Shown here: piece after piece, positions 49,101 to 61,100 of the stretch | Position numbering within the stretch: the first letter of the stretch is position 1 | Layout of the letters: every line of letters starts with the position of its first letter | Assembly: GCF_030272615.1 (NCBI RefSeq) | Contig: NC_081413.1 | Location: 143,874,476-143,938,475, forward strand | Direction of reading: 5' to 3' | Source: Cryptomeria japonica | Taxonomy: Eukaryota > Streptophyta > Pinopsida > Cupressales > Cupressaceae | Length of the DNA: 64,000 nt | Made by a program: the position numbers and the translations under genes | The notes under the pieces: generated by a model | Told to the model about the DNA's origin: nothing | The model's input: only the letters and a program-made list of their open reading frames with translations | Databases searched by the model: none

Positions 49101-52100
49101 CAGCCCCAATCTTCCTGATGACCCTAAATGGTCCATAGAAGCGCGGTTTCAGCTTCTCAGCTCCACTCTTCTTGAGAGTAGACTGTCTATAAGGTTGTAA
49201 CCGGAGGTAGACCATGTCCCCAACCTCAAAAGAACGCTCTACCCGTCTCTGATCAGCATATAACTTCTGCTGATTCTGTGCAATCTGCAAATTATCCTTT
49301 AAGGACCTCATTATGTCTTGACTCTGCTGCAATAAATCCTTGGCTAGAGGGGCTTTGCTATCCCCAAACACCAAATCTGCAAAGCTGGGTGCTTCATACC
49401 CATAAAGTGCCAAGAAGGGAGACATTTTGATTGACATATGATAGGTAGAGTTGTAGCAATACTCGCCTATATGCAGCCACTTAACCCAAGCTTTCTGCTG
49501 CTCTGACACATAATTTCTCAAGTAGCCTTCCAGCCACTTGTTCACAACTTCAGTTTGCCCATCAGTTTGGGGGTGATAACTTGTGCTTGGAGTCAGCACA
49601 GTACCACTCATTCTAAAGACTTCCTGCCAAAATGTACTTAGGAACTTACTGTCCCTATCACTTACAATATTCTTTGGCAATCCATGAAGCCTAAACACTT
49701 CTCGAAAAAATAAATCTGCAACTTGGGCTGCAGAAAAAGTACTAGTAATGGCAAAGAAATGAGCAAACTTAGTTAATCTGTCAACCACCACGTAAATGCA
49801 ATCCCTCCCTTGGGCCTTGGGCAACCCAGTGATGAAATCCATTGAAATGCTTTCCCATTTTTGATTGGGAATGGGAAGTGGTTGCAGCAATCCGGCGGGC
49901 AATGTATGCTCATTCTTATTCGCTTGACAAACAGGACATTCCTGAATGTAGCGTTGCACCTCCTTCTTCAGACCTTTCCAAGAAAACCTTTCGCGGATCT
50001 GCCTATAGGTCTTGAAAAAACCTTGATGGCCAGCAACTGGGATGTCATGAAAATTCACAAGGATCTTTCTTTTGAGCTTAGAATCAGCCACCAAAAAGAT
50101 TCTTCCCTTATAGTGAATCAATCCCTCAACCACCTGATACTTCTCATCATGGAAAGTACCTTCTAAAATGCTGGTTGCAAACTGATTTTTGGCATAATCA
50201 GCAAGCAACATGTCTCTCCAATCTGCAGTAAGCTCACACAATGAGCTAAGATGAGGCCGTCGGGAGAGAGCATCGGCCACGACATTATTTTTCCCTTTGA
50301 CATATTCAATGTCAAAGTCGTAAGCTTGCAGCTTACTCACCCATTTCTGTTGCCTCTCATTTAAATCCTTCTGGTGCATAAAATGCTTGAGGCTATTGTG
50401 GTCTGTTTTTACCACGAACTTGTTTCCCACCAAGTACTGCCTGAACTTGGCTAATGCATGCATAATGGCAAGCATTTCTTTGTCATAAATTGAATAGGAT
50501 CTCTCCACACCCCTCAATTTTCTGCTCTCAAACACGATAGGGTGTTTGTCTTGCATCAGGACAGCGCCAACTCCTTCACCTGATGCGTCACACTGCAACT
50601 CAAATGGTTTGGAAAAGTCTGGAATGGCTAGAACTGGACACGAGCTCATGATTTTCTTAAATTTATCAAACACCTCTTGAGCTCTTTCGGACCAAACAAA
50701 GGCCCCCTTTTTGGTGAGATCAGTAAGAGGAGCTGCATTCTGGGAATACCCCTTAACAAACCTCCGATAAAAACCACATAGACCTAGAAATCCTTTTAAT
50801 TGAGTCAAGTTCTCGGGAGGTGGCCAATCCATTACTGCTTTTATTTTCTCCGGATCCACCTTTACTCCCCCAGCACTGATTATGTGACCCAAGTACAATA
50901 ACTCCTCCATTCCAAATTCACATTTGGAAGCTTTTGCAAACAAACTTTCTGACTCTAGGGTACTAAGCACTACCTCCAAATGTTTAAGGTGCTCATCCCA
51001 AGTCTTGCTGTAAATCAGGATGTCATCAAAAAATATCAGCACAAATTTCCTTAACTGATTCTGAAAGACACGGTTCATGCAAGACTGGAAGGTGGCTGGA
51101 GCATTAGTCAACCCAAAGGGCATGACTAGGAATTCAAAATGGCCATAGTGGCATCTGAAGGCTGTCTTTTCCACGTCAGATCCCCTCATCCGAATCTGGT
51201 GGTAGCCCGACCTCAGATCGATCTTCGAAAAGAACTTGGCCCCATGTAACTCATCAATGAGTTCATCAATTCGGGGAATGGGGTATCTATTTTTGATGGT
51301 GCTTTGATTCAAAGCACGATAGTCCACGCACATGCGCATGGTCCCATCTTTTTTTCTTAACAAGCACTACTGCTGAAGCAAAGGGACTCTTGCTTGGGCG
51401 AATGAAACCCATCTCCAGGAGTTCTTGAATATTCCTTTCTATTTCATCCTTCTGCCTCTTTGGATACCGGTATGGAGTTGTGATCACTGGTTTAGCTCCT
51501 TCCTTGAGCTCTATAATGTGTTCTGAACCCCGTTCAGGGGGAGGTCCAGGAGGCAAGTCGGCAAAAACTGCACTCTTCTTTGCAAGCAGAGACTGGATAT
51601 CAGGAGGTTGATCACGCTTAGCCTCAATGGGACTTGCAAGGAGGATCATACATTCGGCAACCCATTCAACTTGATCATGACGGATCAGTCTTGCCATTCT
51701 TTTGAATGACACCACTCGCGGACCTCCATTAGACATGCCTCTTAGAACTACTCTCTTCCCATCTGATTGAAACTTTAACTCCATAGTTTGCAGATTCAAG
51801 GAGATCTCTCCAAGAGATCGCAGCCATTGAATACCTAAGACAGCATCAGTATCCCCAATGTGTACTACGTAGAAGTCATCCTTGACTTCGTAGTTTCCCA
51901 ACTGCATGGTCATGTTTGAAATCTTCTTGGTGCAAGAGATATGAAATCCATCTGCAACCATGACCTTGAACCCTTCAAACTCTTCAGTTTGCAGCCCCTT
52001 CTTGGCTACTACAACTTCATCAATGAAGTTATGTGTTGCTCCGGTGTCGATCAAGGCAACAATTCGCTGCCCTTTGATCATCCCACGAACCTTGAATGAT

Positions 52101-55100
52101 TCGTTTCTTTGAAAACTAGAGAGCTGGGCCAAGACTCCACCACACTCCTTTTCATCTCCAGATTCTTCTGGGGCTCTATCACCTTCACTTTCTTCATAAT
52201 CAGATTGCTGGTCGGATAAATCAGACCCACTTTCACCAGCAGAATAATATTCAATCTGATTGAACTTAACCCCCTTTTGGCAAACATGATCTTGAGACCA
52301 TTTTTCTCTACACCGAAAACATAACCCTTTCCTTCTGAGTTCATTCAGGGTTTCTGGATCCAATCTGGTAACATTTGGATTGCGGTTCTTGAACTCTTGG
52401 TGTTGAGGTCTCAAGGGTGGTCTATGCTGAGGCCTTTTTCCCTTATCCCTTTTCTGAAAGGGGGAATTTGACTGAAACTTGGCCTTAGGAGCAGCCCACT
52501 CCATGTTCCTTGCCTTTTTCATGGCTTCTTGCAGTGATGGAGGGTCAAAGGCTTTGATCCAACCTTTGAGAGGTTCTGTCAACCCTTCACTAAACAAAAT
52601 CACCAGTCTCCTTTCCGTGATTCCAGTCACCATGACTGAGAGCCTTTGAAACTCTGCAATGTAGGCCTCGACCGTACTATATTGTCTCAGTTGAGCAAGC
52701 TCTCTGAAATGGATTTCAGGATCCTTCTTCTCAAACCTCTCGATGAGCCTAGTGGTGAACTCATCATACGTTGTGATAGATCGATGACCAAGAGTAATGA
52801 GGCCATGGTACCACCACTCGTGCGCTACTCCGTCCAGGTGCAGCGTAGCGAACTTAATCGCTTCTTCTTCTGCCATTGGCCTAAGAGCTAGATAGTTATC
52901 CAGCTTCTGAATCCAAGCTCGGGCTGAATTAGTCTCACTTCCGTCAAAGTGTGGAAGGATAACTTTGTTGACAGCTTGGTACAAATCCCCTTGATTGAAT
53001 GATCTCCTTTGGTCATAATACCTCCCTTGTCCTTTGTTTTTCCTTTTATGATCCATAAAATCATTATAGGACATATCCATTTTGATGTCATCAGGCAGAG
53101 AATCATACTCTGCTCTACCGAGTCTCAACTGCTCCACAAATGAAGCATTCTCCTCGGGATCTGGCTGGTTGATTGTAGGTGCCAGGAAAGTGGGTTTAAA
53201 GGGCCTGGAAGATATGTTGGTATTATTAGGTACTACCCGGCCTGCATGTTCATCTTGGGGTTTGGAGGCACTATATTCTCCTCTATGCCCTGAGTTATTC
53301 TGAGGAGTGGTGTTCTGGCCCACTCTTCCCATCATGAGGGATACCATGTCCATTAAAGCATCCATCTTCCTTTCAAATCTCTTCCCAGGACTCAGAGATC
53401 TTTCTCTTTCCTTTCCACTATCATCTCTGTTGCGGGTGAACCCCTCATTTCCCCCGATTGACCTTTCTCCTTCAGCCATGTTAGATTCCCCGGAAGATTC
53501 CCAGTGAGCCCTTAAGACTTCTGAGGCTGTCTGACCCTCAGGAGGTTGATGAAACTGGAATTGTTTCCCAACCTTCTTATCTTCTCTTGCCCAGTATCTT
53601 TTTTCTCTGTCACTCATATACGGACTTGCTCACAGGATGGCAGGATCTTGGCTCTGATACCACTGAAATATCCCTAGCCAATTTTTTTTTGAAATTTTTG
53701 ATCAACTTAATTACAACAACTATATGAGTGATCAATTAGTTCTGAGAAAAAGTATTTGATTTGCTGAAGCAACCCTAACCAGAATGGCACCGTATGGATG
53801 AGCATTGGTCAGAGGATCTTAGTTGCTTATGAAAAGAACTCTAACCAGTATGGCGCCGGGATGGCGAGCATTGGTCAGAGGGTCTTAGTTGCTTATGCAA
53901 AGAACTCTAACCAGTATGGCGCCGGGATGGCGAGCATTGGTCAGAGGGTCCCTGAAATCTAGAACTGGAAGGAACTCAACGCCAAGTATGTGCTACCCAC
54001 TCCAGACGGATAGGGGCTACCATATGACGGAGTGAAACTTAAATGCTCGAATTTAATTGATTGCAGAAACTGAAAAGACACTCGACATCCAGGATGTGCT
54101 TTCAATCCCAACAGGGAGAGGAGCTACCATAGGATGGAGGTAGATAAGATAAGTTTGGTTAGCTTGACAATTACAATCAAGATCACAGTTCAAGACTGCC
54201 AGTACTACTGGTCAGAGTACAATCAAAGAAATTCTTTCACAACTCCCCTTTTAGAAGAGAGTTTCTGATTCAACATAAATCTGCACATTCAGCCGCGAAC
54301 CCATGGATCACTGCCAACAGCTCATTTCGTCCTCGTACAATCTTCTTTCCTCCGGAAACTAATTGCAAAATGCCTTGGTGACGTGGAAACCTGCGAAAGA
54401 CTCAAACAACACTGCAAAACCCTCACAATGAAAAATGGCACGATTTCCAATGCATTTAAAATGGTACGGCTGGCTGCAAAATACGATTTGTCATTAAAAT
54501 TAAATGCATTAACCAAACTTGCTGAAACCCTAGGAAATGCAACGCCTAGTTGAGGCAAATGCAAAGAACTAATACCCACAATGCAATTTTTTTGTATTTT
54601 CTGGTTGTGAACAAAACATGAAATTAGTCGCGGGAATTCTAGATGCAGAAAACTGAATGAACTATAAGCCTAAATGATTACAATGAAAACTCTGATGATA
54701 AACTACGGCTAAATGCAATTACATAGAGAATATAATCACCCTAGTTGCTATTTTTCAAGCAAGAAGAGATGCCTATGCTAGAAGGCTTCCATTCCTTGAA
54801 GCATGTCCAGAGCCAGACGGCTGCCCAAATACAAATTCTGCCAAAAGATCCCTTCAATCCTCCCAAGACTCCAATAAATAGCTTCACTTGCCTCCTCAAA
54901 ACCCTAATTCGATTTCCAAGGCAAACCCTAATCCCCTCCTCAACATGGCGCCATCACACCTAGCCAAAAAGTCAAATGAAATAATATAAAAATATCACCT
55001 TGGTAAGTTTTCGCCATGTTTTGACTTTGGCCAAGGATAAAATATTAAATAAATCCTCCATGAGGGCGCCACCCATAAAGTCCCCCTTTTAAGTGATGTT

Positions 55101-58100
55101 TTTAAGTTGTGGGACTAGGCCAAGGGGGGATAAGCAACTTTATAATTATAATGATTATTTAATTAAAATAAAGTTACTTGACCACACAACTCCAAAATCT
55201 GAAGCTAGAACCTGACCATGCTCCTGGAGTTAACTGAACAGGATGTAGAGATTGCCCGATGCCACGCGAGCCCTGCCAAAAATAGAACTTACTAAAAATA
55301 GTAAATTCTGAAAACTGCTCCAAAAACTGAGATGAAGACATCGTTGCGAAGCCCTCTGAACCATCAGAAAAAGCCGACGATGAACCCATCCAAAAAGACC
55401 TCCTCAAAAATAGGAAACCCTAATTTTACCCTCCGACTGGCCTCCGAGCTTCCTAGAAAGAGACCAACGGTTGCAGAAAGGATCAGGTTTGAGAAGGGGT
55501 CATTACATTAGCTAAGTCTATGAAGTAGCTGAGATCAAAATTTATCAGACAGAGATCCAACAATCATTAGGAATTTAGTAAAAGTGGAAGCCATTTTGAA
55601 GTGATCCAAGACTTTCATTGTGATTGAGGCAAAGAGTTTTCTAGGGGTAGTTCAATATTTGAGAAAGCTTATCAAATCATATTGCATAGTTGCAATGCTT
55701 TATATTCCCTGGTGGCAATTCGTAAGTCTTTTATATGGGGTAGAATTCAACAAAAGGCATTTGTTTAGCTGAAGTAAAAGATTAGCAAGCCACTGGTTTT
55801 GGCAATACCTAGCTTGCAACTACTATTTTGGCAATACTTAGCTTGCAACTACTATTTTAGGTAGAGACAAATTTTAATGATTGTGTGTTGGAGGCTCTTT
55901 TATTACAACTATGTAAGCTTGTTTGTTATCATTCAGATTTATTTCGTGGAGCACTTTAGATATATTGCTCACAAAATGAATTGCATGTCTTTGTTTGGGC
56001 AAAAAATATCTATATTAATTAAAAATTAAAAATCATATATCTATATCTACATATATTAAATATGTCTTTGAATGTTTAGTGTTGTGGTAGGAAAATTCCA
56101 TTGGTGAGGTAGCCACCAAGGTTCAAACCCCTACTAGGCCATTGAGCTAGTGGGCTTTCTACCTTTGTTGGGTCGTTGAGCTCGTGCATTTGAACAAGTG
56201 AAGTGTCAAGAATGATGAACCCCCCGAAAATGGACAAAATAACAAACTTTTTCAACCTTGATTCTACATTGACTCTAATTTTGTCTCAGACCAACCCTAT
56301 TTCTAAGCAATTCAGTAATTTCACACATTTTTCTAGGGTTTTGCAAGTTTTTACAATGATTTTTTTCACTTTTTTGCCATTTTGGGGGTTTTTAACATGA
56401 TTTTAACGTGAGATCAATGCAAAAAATCTTTGAAAATTGGGTCAACGCTTGGTCAATGATTTTTTCATGAATCAGAATTTTTTCGAGAAATAAATCGCCT
56501 AGCTCTAGGATTGAGGAATAATCGGGTATAATCGTGATTTTTTGCAAACTATTGCTTGATTGATTAAAACAAGGATGGCATGATAACTTCAAAGTTTGCC
56601 CATGTCTAACGGCTCTCCAAGTTCGCCTAGATGATGAAGTAAAACACAAGTTGGCATAAAGCATGCCAAGGCATTAAAAGGAAAGATTAAGACAAGAAGA
56701 TGAAAGAATCAAAGCATGCCTAATAAGCATGAAAGTCAGCTATGAAGCAAGCAATCCAAAGTTCGCCCAAGAAGAAAGTACTTAAAGTTTGCTTAGCATG
56801 GGAAAAGATTAAAATATGAAACATGGTAATCAAATCTTCCAAGTTGGCCTAGACATGGTAGAATAAAGCAAAACATGAGGACAAGCTCGCCAAGTTAGAA
56901 ATAAATTTTGGACGTAAAAACAAAATTGGCCAAGATGAATAAGACATTAGAACTTCCATGTTGGCCTAGGCATAAATGAATATGTGAACATGCATAAGCC
57001 AGACATGAAAATTTGCCCAAGATTTGAAGATCAACTTGCCATGGTGAAAGACAAAATTGGCTAAAGGAAAAATATTTTTGACAAAAATTGCACATGAAAT
57101 CAAGTGTCAATCAACGAATGGGTTGGAAAATTAACTTGACACATTAAATATTTTTCATTATTTTCCAACACTTGGAATTATTTTCAAAGGGAAAATAATT
57201 TCAACACTTAGAAATATTTTTTTTTTTAAATCAAAGAAAATTCAATTCGAAAGAAAGTTCTAGAAGATTCCTTAGCTAAGGATGGAATTTTGAGAGAGGA
57301 ATAAAACTTTCCATTTTGGAAAGATTTAAAACATTAAAACACAACAAAAAAAATAGAAAAAACAAAAAAAACACACAAGGATCAAGCTTCTAAGTTTAAA
57401 ATCCCTAGACTCTATATATTTTCAGCCAATCACTTTCAAATTCATTATTTAGGTTGAGAATTTGGAGAGCAATTGAGAAGAAGTTTTCTCTCAAATTTTG
57501 TGAAAATTGATTTCTTGAAGAGAAATTTTGAAGAAGCAAAATTCTTTTAAGTGTTGGAAATAAATTAAGTGCTTTTTTCTGATTTTAAGACAGATTTTCA
57601 GGATTGAAGGTGAATTCCAATCACAAAGATTAATTTCTAACATACAAAATCTGAAATTGACTGAATTTTTCTATTATCCTGTCTTATTTCTCTCAAATTT
57701 TATCAATTTCTTGACTAAATTCTTCACTTTCAGTCTTCTTTTTCGCAGAAACTTAACCCTTTAACAGGCTGAAACTGAAAGTGAAAATTCCATGAAAAAG
57801 GATCAAAAATCAGAATTAAAACCTTAGAAATAATATTGAATTTTCATGTGTCTTACGGGTCGATGACTACCAAAGAAACACCTTCCAGAAAAGTACCAAC
57901 GAAGTTCGCCAGTAAGGGAGTGCAGCGAAAATCCAAGATCAAATCTAAATGGAAGAGCGTCACAGACATTGACCATGGACATGTAGATATGGAAGAATTC
58001 AGAAAGAGAATGCACAGGTATGATAGACACCTCCCGACGCCCATTGCTTGCCGAATGATGAGAAATGGCATTGTCCAGGCAGCCGGATTTCCTTCGGCTA

Positions 58101-61100
58101 AGGAGTGCACTGAGCTGATAGTTGAATGTGCTATTCATTACAATGCACAATCAAGAGAGATTATTGCACCTGATGGAAGGGTTTTAGCTAATCTTTTAGA
58201 GTTAGCCATTCAAGAGATGTTTGGAATTCCAAACTACAATTAAACCTCCTACAAGACCAAAGAAGATACCCAGAAGATCTATGATAACCGGTCTAAATGA
58301 TAACCAGTCTAAACTCTATGCAGCAAATATTAACAAGTCCTACTTGGAAAAGAAAAGGCCCCAAGGAAAAGTGTCAAAGTATCTGTTGCGTCCATACTTC
58401 AAAGAAGAATATGGTGATATCATCCTACTGCTGAATAGAGTAATGGGCAGCCCTCAGGGTGCACCATTCGAGACATGGATGTACTACTTCATAGATGAAA
58501 TTACCTCGGGAGTCAAAATGTTCGATTGGTTCCACATTATCAGCAACAATCTTCATGAACAGTTGATAAATCACTCAACAAACGCTGCAAATTCTCCTCA
58601 TAGGTTCCCCTTTATTCTCACGCCACCACTCAAACTATTTGCCCAAGGTTAAACCAACCAATCACGCAACTCTTGCACCATATGGTTCAATTGATTTTGC
58701 CCAAAACCTATGCCTTGAATATGACCCACAAACAACAATATGCAAAATGTCAATAGTGCCCAAATACAAGTAACTTGAGAAATCTCAAACCATAGAAATT
58801 TGTTTTCAATGCATACTTACAAATTTCATTCCACATTGTTGAAGTGCAAATGTGAAACCTAAATGATTTCGCTTGTAACCAGCTAGGGTGGATAGTTTCA
58901 CCATTGAAACCAATTGCCAAAAGGTTTTGTCCTAGGGTTTGGCACCTCAAGAAGCTCTCAAAATCCAAATAAGAAAAATAATCCAAGCATGTGAAAATGA
59001 CCCTCAAAATGTACTTTTATATTAACCCTAAGAAACTTCTCAAAAGGCATTTCAATTTCCCGCACTTTTTAACATTTCATTTAAATCTCGAAAATGAAGT
59101 GACCTTATATATTCCCTTTAAATATAACAGTAAAGTCACTTAATAATACTCTCTTAAATTAATTAAATAACATTACACTTTAAATATACTTTGTCAAAAA
59201 ATATTAAAGAATTAGTTTAAATTATTCCCTTTTGCAATGTCCCCTTTCTCAGTAAGGAGTAATCACTGGTCCAGTGGCCTATTCCGAAGACCTATAGGTT
59301 GATTGGAATAAAAAATTAGGGATTCCTATTTTCTAGGAGGATTCTTCGCGTTTTTCGGGGACGTTCTGGTTGGAGTTTGGCAGAAAGAACTGAGAATTCC
59401 TTCTGGGTTTTTCAAGAGCTTCACGATGGTTTAACATGCATTTTGTTACGGAGTGATTTCTGAACTTACTATTTTTAGTAAGTTAGTGGCAGCTGACTGG
59501 ATTTTGAGGTTTTTCTGGGTTTTCCGAGCTCTCTCACAGGGTTCGGCAAGCATGTCTTTCGGAGATGTTTTCATAACTTACTATTTTTAGTAAGTGGGAG
59601 TTCAAGCAATGCTATTTTTGGCAGTCTTGAGCAGAGCTCCAATCCAGTTCAGAATTAGTGTTTTATGCACCTTCGTTCACATGCTTGTTTTGGTAGCAAT
59701 CAGTGGTTGATTTTTAATCGCTAATTAAATATTATTAATTTATTCTAAAGTTTAATATTTAATTATTTCGACTGATTATATTTTTGGACGAATGACTTAG
59801 GAAGGAAAATATTATGTTATTTGTCCAAAGTCACATTTTATTTCCCTTAGCTGAGGGCGTCAAAAATGAAGGTGTTTATGATTTGTAAAGTTGATATTAG
59901 AACATGGCGATTTTCCTTGGGAAAAAGTTCAACTAGGGAGTGTGGAAAGTGGACGCCATACTTGGGGGCGTGTGAAATGAAATGCATATGAATGAAAGGT
60001 AATTTGGGTGCCATTTCAGGTGAATTTGAGTTTCAAAAATCTATAAATACAAGGGATGGGCTCCTCATTTGTTTATCTTGAAGAAATCATATTGTTATGT
60101 TGTCGGAATGGTGAGTGAACTTGACCTTCGGAGTTGTGGCTCCCTAGTTTAGCCAGTTTCGCAGTTGAGACATAGTACCTAGTTAAGAGTTGGATTGTTG
60201 GTGAAGTTTTCAGTGTGCATTTTCAGATTTCCAGTGTGTTGTGTGGTTTTCAGCGTGTGGTGTGGATTTCAGTGTTGCTGGTTTTTGGTGTGGCTGAAGT
60301 GAAGATTTGATCGTATCTCCCTGCCTATGCAATCCATTATTCTGGGTAGTAACTCGTTGGAAGCGTATTTGGAGGGCGACCATTCTTCTACCTTGGCATT
60401 TCTGTTGGTGTACTTTCTGATTTTTGGCAGCAAATCGAACTTTCCAGCTGGGCCGTACCATTTCTTGGCTGCCTTGGGTTGCATGTTGGCTGTTTGTGGT
60501 GTTCGCGGTGCAGGTTTGAGTCTCCGGTTGCATCGCCTTTGTCATATCTTTCATTTGCTTCCGTTTTTGTGTCATTCCGAGTTGTTTTGGGTGAGTTATG
60601 AAAATAATAGTGAATTTGGTAGTGGTTGTTTTCTACATGTTATGCAGACAGCAGATTGTAATTTCAATTTAGTGATTATTGGTGTGTTATTTCTTTGTGG
60701 ATGGATTTGAGTTTGTTAATTGTGATAAGTTTGGAGATATTCAGCAGTAACGGACAGCATAATCTCTCGTTCCTATGCATTGCATCTCTTATTTGTAAGG
60801 CTAGATAGTAGTACTAACAGCCATTTCTGGATTGTAAAGCATACCCCGCTGAAAAGTGGAAGAGTCTGGCTCACCGCCTACATTTTATATTTGTAATTTT
60901 GTCCTCCTACTGCATAAGCAGTAGAGTGATATTTCGTTTGTAATGGTCCTCCCGCTGCATAAGCGGTTGAGTTGAGCTTTGTTGTAAGTGTTTAGTCCTC
61001 CCGCTGAAATATTGTGGTAGAGTAATTTGTGCTTGGTTTTGTTCTTGTTCTCCTTGGCAGGTTTACCACCAAACTTTCTAGTTTTCTATTCCCGCTGGAA

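Larger units (their letters stand above)
46941..55507 (-). mobile_element. Gypsy chromovirus E, complete and young (8567 bp)
   Basis: Two 1844-bp LTRs (46941-48784 and 53664-55507) are offset by exactly 6723 bp from end to end and appear identical wherever I compared them. A perfect target duplication TTAGC flanks the element (46936-46940 and 55508-55512). Primer site, polypurine tract and gag-pol are all present on the minus strand. It lies in PHYLLO sense orientation inside the 18.3-kb intron. It is the youngest element in the window. Confidence 0.97.

Noticed and set aside
51340-51363. Programmed ribosomal frameshift in element E
   Set aside because: The A7 run lies inside RT, not between gag and pol, and related copies read through the same place in one frame with the expected number of bases.
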